This document shows positions 8,356-17,443 of a stretch of 64,000 nt of DNA, one piece after another. Every line of letters begins with the position of its first letter. Within the stretch, counting starts at the first letter, position 1. The stretch is from the NCBI RefSeq assembly GCF_018100795.1, contig NZ_JAGJDY010000001.1, positions 512,733-576,732 of the forward strand. Direction: 5' to 3'. Below the pieces are notes generated by a model. That model searched no databases and was not told the DNA's origin. It saw only the letters and a program-made list of their open reading frames with translations. The translations under genes and the position numbers were made by a program. The DNA comes from Alteromonas sp. MMG017 (GTDB lineage: Bacteria > Pseudomonadota > Gammaproteobacteria > Enterobacterales > Alteromonadaceae).

Positions 8356-10221
8356 CTATCGAGCTCGATATTTATTTATTGAATAGCTAAATACTTTTGA
8401 CTCGTAAAAGGCTGTCAATTCTCTAGATGTTTTAATAACATCCCACAATTCGGACTTTTTGGCATATTCACCACAGTCGTCGCTAAGCGAATACTGTTTT
8501 ATTAAATCGTTCATCAAAGAAAGTAACTTAAACAACATATCTTCTAGTTCGCCCCCGATAACTTCTTGCTTCCATAGCTTATCTAAAGCAAAGTTAACAG
8601 AATCTGGATTCCCCTCTGTATATGCATATATAGCAGCTATAGAGTAAGGAACGGCAGCTGAACGCAGTTGACCAATAGCATTTTTTCCAGACCCATAAAT
8701 CTCTTCCATCTTTCGAAAGAGAATCATTTTGGCTACCAATTGTTCATAGAAATCTCTATTCACCTCAATACCGTCACCCTCTTCAGGTTCGAGTTCTTCT
8801 ATAAATAATCTAAATATTTTTTCACCACCTTTCTTTACTAAGTACGGAATATCTCCCCAAGCACAATAGTATTTAGCGAGTAATTCTTTTGTAAATCGCT
8901 TTTTCGTGGGGAATTCATTCTTAAGTTTAGTTGGATTACTGACTTTTCGTACTCTGGTATTAAATTCACCTTTTGCACGTTCAAAGAACCAATAGCCGCC
9001 AGAAGGCGTCATTACGCTTTCACTTAGCCTTTTTAACTGAACGAGTTTAGGGCTTCTAGATCTGAGGTCTACTTTCGAAACTCTTGATTGACTGTTTGAA
9101 TATTCACTGATTTTAGAGATTAAATCGTCTAGTTCAGAAGTTTTGTTGTTTTTGGCAACGTTTATCTTTGCCATAACTTTAACCTTGGAAATATCCAGTC
9201 CTTCTTTACGCGAAAAGTAAATACTTGCCGTAGTCTGACCACCATTTACAATTTGAAAATCTTCTAAGGAGGATAAGTACCAAGATTTTTTCTGGTAATA
9301 GACTTTGGCATCAGTAGCCGTAATTGTTAAGCCGTTATTGTATGCGATAAACTTTTCGGGCTCATTCTTAATTGTGGATTTGATACCGCGATTGACACCT
9401 TTAAATTGTAAGAAAGACCTCACATTCTTTTCTAATAATTGGGAAGAATAGCGCTTATAAAGGTCAGCAAGCATATTGGCATCTAATACACATAGATAAG
9501 ATTCAAACTCACTTTCCTCTGCAGCTTTTATAACCTCGATGTCTTTGTTTACAACATCCTTAAACACAACTTTAAGAGGCTTCCCCCTACCCTGAGAGGC
9601 TAAGCAATTGGCTATGTAGTTTAAGTCAATTACTCGCCTTACAAATAGGATATCTTTTGAAAACTTCTCGCCATTTTGCTTTACGTTGAATGTTTTATTT
9701 TCTTCAGGGAAATAGATGCTTTTTAAATGTGCCTCTCCACCACGGGTCATAACTGTTATTGACAACGAAACTAAGAATATTTCTATTACGTCAAAGGCTT
9801 TTAAGCCCTCAATAGACTTTAATATAGAAACAAGTGGCTTTACTGGTTCCGAATCTTGCAAATCATCTAAATTCCCTTTAATCGCAGAAGTGATGAATCT
9901 GATGACTTTCTTAAACTCGGCATCATATTCTGAACGCTGAGAAACTAGGATTTCATTATCGCTTTGTGACAGATAGTTATCATTAACAATAAAAATCTGT
10001 AGACGCTCTCCAGTAAAATTAATGGTGTATCCATTTAGTTTTAAGTTATCAGCTTCTGAGGAAAAGTAAGCGCTATTAATGTCCTCAGAATCAATTAACT
10101 TTGTGTCGACTAAATAAGGTGGTATTTGTTCTAGAAGTACGTACTGCTGTACAAAATCATGCTCATCTTTCGATGCATCTAGGAGCTCATCTCGAATATC
10201 GATAAGGGGTTGAAATGACAC
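8356..10221 (-). CDS. AIPR (abortive infection phage resistance) family protein
   Basis: A 621-residue protein of the AIPR family. It is recognised from AYNNGLTITAT followed by FQIVNGGQTTASIYF (roughly residues 290-335), the family signature. Its biochemical activity is not established from sequence, and members are known for their link to phage resistance. It starts with GTG at 10221, where the upstream DUF4420 gene ends with TAG, a 1-nt overlap (TAGTG) that implies translational coupling and fixed stoichiometry. It corresponds to the AIPR component of Mza-type systems. Confidence 0.85.
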   Translation of the reverse strand: MSFQPLIDIRDELLDASKDEHDFVQQYVLLEQIPPYLVDTKLIDSEDINSAYFSSEADNLKLNGYTINFTGERLQIFIVNDNYLSQSDNEILVSQRSEYDAEFKKVIRFITSAIKGNLDDLQDSEPVKPLVSILKSIEGLKAFDVIEIFLVSLSITVMTRGGEAHLKSIYFPEENKTFNVKQNGEKFSKDILFVRRVIDLNYIANCLASQGRGKPLKVVFKDVVNKDIEVIKAAEESEFESYLCVLDANMLADLYKRYSSQLLEKNVRSFLQFKGVNRGIKSTIKNEPEKFIAYNNGLTITATDAKVYYQKKSWYLSSLEDFQIVNGGQTTASIYFSRKEGLDISKVKVMAKINVAKNNKTSELDDLISKISEYSNSQSRVSKVDLRSRSPKLVQLKRLSESVMTPSGGYWFFERAKGEFNTRVRKVSNPTKLKNEFPTKKRFTKELLAKYYCAWGDIPYLVKKGGEKIFRLFIEELEPEEGDGIEVNRDFYEQLVAKMILFRKMEEIYGSGKNAIGQLRSAAVPYSIAAIYAYTEGNPDSVNFALDKLWKQEVIGGELEDMLFKLLSLMNDLIKQYSLSDDCGEYAKKSELWDVIKTSRELTAFYESKVFSYSINKYRAR

Positions 10222-11183
10222 TAATACCTCTCCGTGTACAAAATAAATTTATTCAAACTTGAAACATCTATTTTATATTTGACATAAAACACTTCATCAT
10301 CAAGTTTGCTTCTAACAATTTTGGGGAACTTTTCGTCCAAGCAATTATAATAGGTAGCTTTCAACGCTTTGTATGAATAATTACCGTACCTTTTCAAACT
10401 TCGCTCATCTAACTTCAGGGCAATTAGACGAGCTATAAATAGAGACAGGTCTGCACCTTTTTCTAATATATTTTCTTTTATTTTGCTATATAGATCTTCG
10501 ATAGTTAAACCATTTACGTCTTTTTCAACATTAACGATACAAAGCTCTAAACTTTCTACTGCCCCTAGCTCTAATTGAAACTCACTTGCAATATTTATGG
10601 AGTTTTGCGTAGTTATCTTGCTCTTTATCTCAATACTCTTATCGCTAAACGTAAAATCATGAACTGAATCTAATGGACCAGTCCAAGCCTCTAAAACTTT
10701 GTCAACTTCGATGGCTTTAAGTTTTTTCTCAACAAGGTTTTTCAGAGTAAATAGCTCCCCCCAAATCCCTAGAATTTTTTTTTCGCTATATACTTTCCTC
10801 TCTAATTTTCGAAAAAATTGATTCCACTTTACGAAGTTTTCTATTAGTCGTTGCGAAGCTATCTCAATTGATGATTCTTTACTTATTGCGTTAAACATTG
10901 ACTCTATTAAATCGTCAAATAAGTCACTGAAATCTACATCAATTAACTTTATCGCGATCAGCTGTTGCGCGCGGGAATAAGTTAATACTATATTCTCATT
11001 TTCTAAATAATCGATAGATGGTTGAAAATCATCGGGCAAATGGAGAATTAGATACCGGCATCTATCTTTATCAATAGCCAGAAATAGTTCTAGTATACAG
11101 TGCACCGATAGCCTAAGAGTCTTCAACCCTTCTCCCTCTAATAGGGCACTGTTAAGTTGAGCCCACTTACTACTTAAATTCAT
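10221..11183 (-). CDS. PD-(D/E)XK motif protein (DUF4420 type)
   Basis: A 320-residue protein with a nuclease-like core at residues 137-190. ILGIWGELFTL carries E143, followed by HDFTF (D176) and SIEIKS (E185-I186-K187), giving the E...D...ExK pattern of PD-(D/E)XK enzymes. This is the layout of the DUF4420 proteins found beside Z1 and MutL-like ATPases in defence loci. It is probably the DNA-cutting subunit, an inference from the motif. Its ATG overlaps the Z1 stop codon by 1 nt (TAATG) and its own stop overlaps the GTG of the AIPR gene. Confidence 0.75.
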   Translation of the reverse strand: MNLSSKWAQLNSALLEGEGLKTLRLSVHCILELFLAIDKDRCRYLILHLPDDFQPSIDYLENENIVLTYSRAQQLIAIKLIDVDFSDLFDDLIESMFNAISKESSIEIASQRLIENFVKWNQFFRKLERKVYSEKKILGIWGELFTLKNLVEKKLKAIEVDKVLEAWTGPLDSVHDFTFSDKSIEIKSKITTQNSINIASEFQLELGAVESLELCIVNVEKDVNGLTIEDLYSKIKENILEKGADLSLFIARLIALKLDERSLKRYGNYSYKALKATYYNCLDEKFPKIVRSKLDDEVFYVKYKIDVSSLNKFILYTERY

Positions 11184-14100
11184 TAACTATTCACATCGTC
11201 AGGTAAAGCCGAACCACCTTGCTCAAAATCGTTACAATCGTCTTCTTCGAGTTCATTCATTTCTTGCAAGTTATAGTCTCCTTTAACGTATACACCGCTA
11301 GGGTCTTGGTTACGACTTATTGGCGGAAAGCCTATAGCAAAGCCAACTAGCGGAATATTTAAATCTATCCCTTTTTCCTTAACCCACGCAGAATATTCCG
11401 AAGTCTCTTGGCCTTTTTCTTGTCTAAATGAATAATAAGAGTCAAAAAGATACACGACCAAAATCCCCTCTTCTGGTGATAGCTTTTCGCGGTAAACTCT
11501 TTCAGGTACATTTTTCTGCTTGGCCTTTTCTAGTGCTTCACTCTCACTCAATGTAGGGTCTAGCTTCATAAGACCCTTGGCTTGTTCTTTGTAGTATTCA
11601 ATGTCAGCTACATTGGCAGTGGTTTCCGTAATTGCAGCAGCCATATCCTTACCACTAGACATTATATTTGCAGATTTTGACGTAGCTTTAAAAGTAGAGT
11701 CTTTAATTAATTCATCGAAGAAGCGCTCACCGGGCTTTGGCCCACGTCGAACAGCTAAATTTACATCTATTGGTAAACCACTTTCGGCTGCTTCTAGCTT
11801 GCCTAGCCCGTTTGAACTCTTGGACGTACCTGTTGTTTTTACAGCTATAGTCCAATTTTCAAGAAGCCCTTTTTCGTTACACTTTTTTATGTACGCTGCC
11901 ATAAGTTTGCATTTCGCAGGGTCGAAATTATTTTGGGCCTTTAAGATTTCCAGAATCAATTCAGAGTTAACTTGCTTACAAAGTAAAGTTCCTTTCATCT
12001 TAGCATCGGACATTAACGGTGAGAGCTTGGCTTTAAATGCTCTCCAAACATTAGAAATATGGTCCTTTTCAACATTAATTGATGTGCTCATTTGCAAAGA
12101 GTCTTGATATGACCACTTCACCAACTCCGTGTTCTTCAAAATAGAAGGCCTTGTAATTTGAAGAACACCTTCGTGTGTTCTTACTCTTAGTTCGAAGTCA
12201 CTGGGAGTGCGGCCCAGCTCATCCATCTTTTTAAACTCGGCTTTTAATTCTTCTACACAAAGAGTTGTCGAGTCATATCTATCTATTAGATCTTGAGAGG
12301 TAAAAAGCTTGCAACAGTCGAGATACCCTGGGCGATAACCAAACCATCGCCCCATTTGCAATAGCGAGTCAGAATAATTAGTAGTTCTTACAAAATAACT
12401 AGTAATCAGCCCCTCCAAAGTGAACCCCCTAGATAGCCGATTACCTCCTATAGCAATTACTTTTTTGGGATTACTCTTTTTATAGTCTAATTCATCATCG
12501 GTTTGGCTATTCAACGCTAATATATCAATATCTTTAGCGGCATCGATCAATCCTGGTAAGACAGAATTAAAAGAAGTAGGCGTCATAAATCCGTCTACAT
12601 AACCTTTAGGCAAATACTCCCTGACATTCAAAACTATGTCGTGATAGTACCTTCTCCATACCTTTTCAAACGCAAGATATACAGAGCCAGGTGCATTTGG
12701 CTTATCCATCACTAGTCTCGAAATCAAATCTGAGTAATAAGATTTAAGGAGTCTTTTTGTCGTTGACTGCCATGCCGTGAATCTAGATATATGCACGAGC
12801 ATTGTATTATGAGGTTGATATAGATTAGACGTAAGCATTTTGGGTTGACGCAACTCCCTTACTGCAATACCTAAAATAAAGCACATTACAGACTGCTTAA
12901 GTGAATCAGGAAGGTTTTTTGGGAATTTATCAATCGCTTTTGCGGCTCTAGTTCCTTTTCGATAATCAGAGTAGCTAATGAAATCTTTATAAGTACCAAA
13001 TTTACCGACTTTCTTTTCCCAATCTACTTTAGAGTCAAAGCGCTCAACACCAATGACTTCATCTTCGACTACTTCTAAAACACGGCTTGGAAAATCATCA
13101 GAGTAATCGTCAATAGAAAATACAACCGGTAATTTAGATACACCATCATCAGATAAGGTTTCAAAAATTCGTTGAGCACCGACGTAGTTAGTTGGCGAAT
13201 TTAATTGCACTATAAAGTCATCTGGGAACAAATTGTTTATCTGACTAAACTTAACTGACTTATCTTGTTGTTTTGTTTTGTAAGTCAACTCCCATGCATT
13301 ATCGGGTACTTCATTTCTATCTTGGATTACGTTTGCGAACGGCGTTGCTGTGTAACCCAAATATGAACGTTTATGAAAAAGATCCAAAAGCGCTCTTATG
13401 TGGCCGTTTATCTTTGATGCATACTCACGCCCTTTGTGCCCCTCATTATTTAAAGAGGCATTATCAGCCTCGTCATCGATAAGTAAGAAGGGAGTAGCAT
13501 GCTTGCTTTCCCCTTCAGGTAAATTCTCGTTAATCCAAATAAGGAGATTTTTTAGAATACTGACATTTTTTTTGCACACTAGGATATTTATAGGCTTCAT
13601 TGAGAAATTGGCTTTCTCGAGTGGACTGCTGAAGTCTGCATCTTCTGAAGTTATTGAGTTAACTTGCTGGACAGATGATCCAACATCAGTTCCAAAAGAC
13701 TCTATTAGCCCGACCCCTACTTTCCCTTTTTTTCCTTCACCTGTTACATCCAATTGAATTCTTTCTTGGGTTTGTACACGCAAATCATCCATCAGACCTG
13801 AAAGTACGACTATAAGTCGATAACCGGCATCAATTGCACGGTTGATTACTGCATTAAAATTCCCGGTTTTACCTGACTGCACATCGCCTTCAACCAACCC
13901 TTTAATCAAAAAGCTGTTTTCGTCTTTGGGATCGCCCAGTTTTTCAAGAATTTTTTTAGACGAATTTTCTATTTCACGAACTACCGTATCCGCTCTACCC
14001 GTATTAGATAAATGCTTTAAGTATCGTGATGTATAATTCCACTTAATTTCTGCGTTTCTAGAACCATTTAGCCATGTGTTCTTATTCTTAGACAATATAT

Positions 14101-14347
14101 TGAGGTCATCAACTGTCGTTACTGTAGTAGCCAAAACTTCTTTTCTTATCGCATCAAAATACTCTTCAAAGGTTTCGTCTGGTATTGAAGGCCAACCGGA
14201 GATATTCGCAATGGCCACCACTGCTTCTTTAGTTTTCCCGTATGACTCTTCTAAAAACTTAGACAACGAGCCTGACGTAAATTCTTTTTGATGACGAGCA
14301 AACTGGTGTTTTATTGCATTTTGATATTCAAATTGAAAATTTAACAT
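11183..14347 (-). CDS. Z1 domain ATPase (Mza-type)
   Basis: A 1054-residue P-loop ATPase with the Z1 signature. The Walker A is GDVQSGKT (154-161), a Walker B-like LLIDDEAD lies near 290, ATPFAN near 335, GGNRLSRGFTLEG near 632, and QMGRWFGYRPG near 665. The last two resemble helicase motifs V and VI, so it is probably an SF2-related DNA or RNA translocase. The end is acidic. It is joined by 1-nt TAATG overlaps to the MutL-like gene upstream and the DUF4420 gene downstream. It corresponds to the Z1 component of Mza systems. Confidence 0.88.
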   Translation of the reverse strand: MLNFQFEYQNAIKHQFARHQKEFTSGSLSKFLEESYGKTKEAVVAIANISGWPSIPDETFEEYFDAIRKEVLATTVTTVDDLNILSKNKNTWLNGSRNAEIKWNYTSRYLKHLSNTGRADTVVREIENSSKKILEKLGDPKDENSFLIKGLVEGDVQSGKTGNFNAVINRAIDAGYRLIVVLSGLMDDLRVQTQERIQLDVTGEGKKGKVGVGLIESFGTDVGSSVQQVNSITSEDADFSSPLEKANFSMKPINILVCKKNVSILKNLLIWINENLPEGESKHATPFLLIDDEADNASLNNEGHKGREYASKINGHIRALLDLFHKRSYLGYTATPFANVIQDRNEVPDNAWELTYKTKQQDKSVKFSQINNLFPDDFIVQLNSPTNYVGAQRIFETLSDDGVSKLPVVFSIDDYSDDFPSRVLEVVEDEVIGVERFDSKVDWEKKVGKFGTYKDFISYSDYRKGTRAAKAIDKFPKNLPDSLKQSVMCFILGIAVRELRQPKMLTSNLYQPHNTMLVHISRFTAWQSTTKRLLKSYYSDLISRLVMDKPNAPGSVYLAFEKVWRRYYHDIVLNVREYLPKGYVDGFMTPTSFNSVLPGLIDAAKDIDILALNSQTDDELDYKKSNPKKVIAIGGNRLSRGFTLEGLITSYFVRTTNYSDSLLQMGRWFGYRPGYLDCCKLFTSQDLIDRYDSTTLCVEELKAEFKKMDELGRTPSDFELRVRTHEGVLQITRPSILKNTELVKWSYQDSLQMSTSINVEKDHISNVWRAFKAKLSPLMSDAKMKGTLLCKQVNSELILEILKAQNNFDPAKCKLMAAYIKKCNEKGLLENWTIAVKTTGTSKSSNGLGKLEAAESGLPIDVNLAVRRGPKPGERFFDELIKDSTFKATSKSANIMSSGKDMAAAITETTANVADIEYYKEQAKGLMKLDPTLSESEALEKAKQKNVPERVYREKLSPEEGILVVYLFDSYYSFRQEKGQETSEYSAWVKEKGIDLNIPLVGFAIGFPPISRNQDPSGVYVKGDYNLQEMNELEEDDCNDFEQGGSALPDDVNS

Positions 14348-15873
14348 TACTGCTCCAGTAACTTTAAAATATTGCTTGGAAGATTACACTCGCTGATTCC
14401 GAAGTTTTGTCGTATATGTTCGATAATAAAAGAGTTAGAAAACTCATACTCTTTAGCCTTTTCAACAAAGTGTTGAAGCGAGTCAATCTCTTGCTGTGAA
14501 TCAACTTCGTAATGAGGTAGTGCTTCGTGAGTATTTCGGATTTTGTTAGTAGAGTGATTCAAAACACGTAAGAGCAGATTGAAGTGGGTGTTTTGCTCAT
14601 CATTTAGTGACTCCCGCAACATCTCAACTAACGGGTATGCACTATTAATTTGCAGCATGGGCCCTTTATTGGTATGAACTTTATTAAATAGCGATAAATC
14701 AACTTTCTTCCTTCGCTCAGGGAATTTACGCAAACCTCTATTGGTGTATTCCTTTGTGGCTTCCGTGGTTAAGACGCGAATGTAACCTTCAAATGCCTCT
14801 TTCAAGTCATGTGGAATAATAACCGCTGATTTCGCTACATTTAGATGTAATAAGTGGTCTGCACTATTGCCGATATCAACTCGCAATCTAGCTAGTTGTA
14901 GCCTCGGATATTTCTTAATTAGGCCATTCCAACCGCCATATAAAATCAAACGATTAGCTCTATATACATATACCCCTTCCATATCAATCAAACTTTTATT
15001 CGACGTAGTCCAGCAATTTTTTTCACTTTTCACTTCATCAAGCGCGATAGACGGGAGTACAAAACCTTCTAATTTGATATTGTCACTACCAAATTGCTTT
15101 TGCCTGTATTCAATGCTTCTAAGCCCTTTATGAGTCTCGGGGAATGGATTGAAAGGCGGAATTAGATGGTTGTTCACTCTGATTTTTAATGACATTTTCT
15201 TGCTTTCAATAAACCTATGAAACACGATTCCCAAGTGGTCATAGACATTTATTGAAACTTCACGATTTAGCGCTTTTGAGCGGTTTTTTTCATTTAAGTA
15301 GTCTTCAAATTTGTATAGGCCTGACCAAATAACAATTGTGTTCGCTTCGAATCCTTTAAGGGGGTTAACATAAGTACCTCTCAAACGAATATAGTCTTGT
15401 AATAGACGATCTACTTCTGCATCTGAGTTTACTATTAAACGCCACTCTCCAGTTTTCTTGATAAAGTCAACATCCCAAGTAAAAGCATGGTAGCGACTTG
15501 TTCCTTTTTTTCGCGATAAAACAGTAAACTTTCTGGACTGTGAAAAAGACGCGGCTTTCATTCCTAAGCCAAACCGACCCAAATCCATAGCATTTCTCGC
15601 ATGCTCTGGCGAACTACTTGGAAACTTACAATTTTGTTCTAACTCTTCTGGAGACATGCCTTCGCCGTTGTCACAAATGAGGAGCTGAAATGGTGTTTTT
15701 TCAGTTTCTACAAGTATTTCAATACTATCGCAGCCAGCGGTGATGGAGTTGTCTGCAAGGTCAGCGATTGCAGCTTCAAGAGAATAACCTTGCTCAGAAA
15801 TTGACTTAATTAGATATTCAGGATTTGGAATTGCGGAGACGTATTTTCGTTCATCGCTTTTGGATACATTCAT
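14347..15873 (-). CDS. MutL/MORC-like GHKL ATPase (Mza-type)
   Basis: A 508-residue GHKL ATPase and first gene of the minus-strand defence operon. The Bergerat-fold motifs are clear: AIADLADNSI (35-44; the usual catalytic Glu position reads Asp38), CDNGEGM (67-73), and GRFGLGMKAASF (99-110). Downstream sequence fits the transducer domain of MutL/MORC-type proteins. Such ATPases clamp DNA on ATP binding and are known from R-M-like loci together with Z1 proteins. No endonuclease motif is seen in its C-terminus. The ATG start at 15873 is followed by a normal motif spacing. 245 bp of AT-rich DNA precede it and should hold the operon promoter. Confidence 0.85.
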   Translation of the reverse strand: MNVSKSDERKYVSAIPNPEYLIKSISEQGYSLEAAIADLADNSITAGCDSIEILVETEKTPFQLLICDNGEGMSPEELEQNCKFPSSSPEHARNAMDLGRFGLGMKAASFSQSRKFTVLSRKKGTSRYHAFTWDVDFIKKTGEWRLIVNSDAEVDRLLQDYIRLRGTYVNPLKGFEANTIVIWSGLYKFEDYLNEKNRSKALNREVSINVYDHLGIVFHRFIESKKMSLKIRVNNHLIPPFNPFPETHKGLRSIEYRQKQFGSDNIKLEGFVLPSIALDEVKSEKNCWTTSNKSLIDMEGVYVYRANRLILYGGWNGLIKKYPRLQLARLRVDIGNSADHLLHLNVAKSAVIIPHDLKEAFEGYIRVLTTEATKEYTNRGLRKFPERRKKVDLSLFNKVHTNKGPMLQINSAYPLVEMLRESLNDEQNTHFNLLLRVLNHSTNKIRNTHEALPHYEVDSQQEIDSLQHFVEKAKEYEFSNSFIIEHIRQNFGISECNLPSNILKLLEQ

Positions 15874-15994
15874 TCCAGCTAATATTCCCTATAATTTTTC
15901 GTCCATTAGCTAAAAAATAGCTAGCTTTACTTCATGTAAGACAAAAAGTAACACATTGAATTAATAAAAAAACATGTTTACAGTTTATTAATTA

Positions 15995-16016
15995 TATATT
16001 CAACCCTCTGAATATA
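15995..16016. promoter_or_regulatory. inverted repeat upstream of the defence operon
   Basis: TATATTCA and TGAATATA form perfect 8-bp arms around a 6-nt spacer (ACCCTC). They lie about 120 bp upstream of the MutL-like gene in otherwise gene-free AT-rich DNA (15874-16118). The position suits an operator or promoter-proximal site for the defence operon. No regulator gene of an obvious type is adjacent, and a chance occurrence in AT-rich sequence is possible. Confidence 0.3.
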
Positions 16017-16118
16017 ATAACTTTTCTCAGAAACACTTTATCCTATATCGTAAACGCAGTTTTGATAACTAGCCCTTTTCGATAGTCGAGTGCGTTTGAA
16101 ACTTCAGCGCGAGAGCAC

Positions 16119-16757
16119 TTAACTCTTAAGATCTTTTTCTTTGATCGACCCATGAAAAACCTCAACCGCCTTATCAAAGCTTTCATCATGCTCATAATAA
16201 AGCTGACTTAGCCGGCTTTTCTTTATCTGGTATGTTTCGCTGGCGAAGGCTAGTGCTTCTTTGAAACTCTCAAATTCTTGGTCGAACACTTTAAACACTT
16301 CGCGCTGCGGTTTTGCTACCCGGGTTATGCTGCCGTTTACTTCATAGTCGAACCCTGCAAAGTGAAGCCGTGAAAGGGCTTCTTTGCCTAAACGCATGCC
16401 GCCTTTTAGGCTTATTTGAAATGCAGTATCCATTTCTTCAATTTCATCCATGCTCCAGTGGTTAAACACTCTAATGGCTTTTTTATACTTTTCTTCCAAT
16501 AGTTTTTTTAACACAGTTATTCTGGGTTCTAGCGTACCGATGTTTTCATTTTTAAGCAGGTCGAAACATTCATTGCATGAGGGTACTGAAATAAAATCAG
16601 CGTTTGAGTTCGTGTCTCGCCAGTCGTGAATAAATTTTATAGGTGGGATAAAGTCGGAACGTGCAGCTTCGCAGCCACAGTAAATACAGCGGTGAAAGTC
16701 AGCCGAATGTACCGCGTTTAGTGGCTCGTAGAATTTTTGATAATTCTTTACAGACAT
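16119..16757 (-). CDS. HNH-like zinc-binding protein
   Basis: A 212-residue protein with an N-terminal treble-clef/HNH-like region: CIYCGCEA (residues 20-27), then SDFIPPIKF, then VPSCNECFDLL. This is the CxxC...D-x-x-PP...CxxC layout of HNH proteins, but the histidine of the usual DHxxP motif reads F. It may therefore bind zinc without cutting, or be an atypical nuclease. The rest is helical and charged, without a recognised domain. It stands alone on the minus strand, 245 bp upstream of the defence operon. Its codon use looks closer to the core chromosome, so it may mark the right border of the island. Confidence 0.55.
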   Translation of the reverse strand: MSVKNYQKFYEPLNAVHSADFHRCIYCGCEAARSDFIPPIKFIHDWRDTNSNADFISVPSCNECFDLLKNENIGTLEPRITVLKKLLEEKYKKAIRVFNHWSMDEIEEMDTAFQISLKGGMRLGKEALSRLHFAGFDYEVNGSITRVAKPQREVFKVFDQEFESFKEALAFASETYQIKKSRLSQLYYEHDESFDKAVEVFHGSIKEKDLKS

Positions 16758-17010
16758 AGTGCTACTTGCTTGAAAATTTAGCCTTGTTGAGGCTGATTAC
16801 GTTAACACAGCGAGTTACTAGGAAAAGTTAATTGTGCCGTTATAAAAACAAAAACGCCGCCTAACATGCCAAGTGTTGGGGCAAGTTTAAGCGTAATGTT
16901 CACCTTACCTCCACAGTTTTATTATTGCGCTTTTTGATTACGCACCGCTAATTGAGTTTATAATAGCGGTTAAACAGTTTTCGAATTACATCGACCAACC
17001 TGAGTAGAAC

Positions 17011-17259
17011 ATGGCCCATAAAGTACGTTATAAGTTTAATGGTGTGGCAAAAGAGATAAATTTTTCTTACAGTCGCTATCAAAATATGCATGAAGCCGTG
17101 GCCGATGCTGAAGGAATAGATCTTTCCCAGTTTTTGCAAACTGAACAGCAACTTGCCTCAATCAGTAAAGACAAAAAAACCGTAAGAAACTTTAGAGATG
17201 CCGAGTTTGTAAAAATGGGTTTTTCTGATTTGTACTTCTTAAAAAATGGTCAAGAATGA
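17011..17259 (+). CDS. DUF2960 family small protein
   Basis: An 82-residue soluble protein with YKFNGVAKEINFSYSRY at the start, HEAVADAEGIDLSQFL in the middle and FRDAEFVKMGFSDLYFLK near the end. I match this from memory to the DUF2960 proteins of marine gammaproteobacteria, whose function is unknown. A promoter-like TTGATT (16934-16939) and TATAAT (16959-16964) lie upstream with a rather long 19-bp spacer. The ATG is preceded by CCTGAGTAGAAC, a weak ribosome binding site. It stands between two minus-strand genes and appears to be a single-gene unit. Confidence 0.65.
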   Translation: MAHKVRYKFNGVAKEINFSYSRYQNMHEAVADAEGIDLSQFLQTEQQLASISKDKKTVRNFRDAEFVKMGFSDLYFLKNGQE

Positions 17260-17341
17260 TGGCTCAACTCCCTAATTCGCACAGCTATAGTTAAATGATT
17301 TGCAGGCATTAGTACGCGCAAAGTTAAACGTTAAGAACGCG

Positions 17342-17443
17342 TTGGAAAACTGGACAACAACCCCGTTTGAACCATTAGCCGGTTTAGCGGGCGGGCTGCT
17401 TATTGGTACGTCAGTGGTGTTGTCCTCTGTTTTCTTTCAATAA
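17342..17443 (+). pseudogene. remnant of a YeeE/YedE (DUF395) transporter gene, N-terminal fragment
   Basis: An open stretch of 33 codons reads LENWTTTPFEPLAGLAGG followed by LLIGTSVVL. This resembles the start of YeeE/YedE family sulphur-compound transporters, where a TPLxxLxGGLLIG motif opens the first membrane helix. The similarity ends around 17418, where the 3' end of the convergent nhaC gene begins, and the frame stops at 17441-17443. The rest of the transporter is missing. The simplest reading is a deletion or insertion that replaced the body of a yeeE gene. Confidence 0.5.

Noticed and set aside
11601..12107. 168-codon plus-strand frame inside the Z1 gene
   Set aside because: Antisense shadow of a well-supported gene with no ribosome binding site or recognisable domain.
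16850..16905. attC-like motif (GCCTAAC ... GTTGGGGC) suggesting an integron cassette site
   Set aside because: The second core half does not fit the GTTRRRY consensus, the arms do not pair well, and there is no second copy or integrase nearby.
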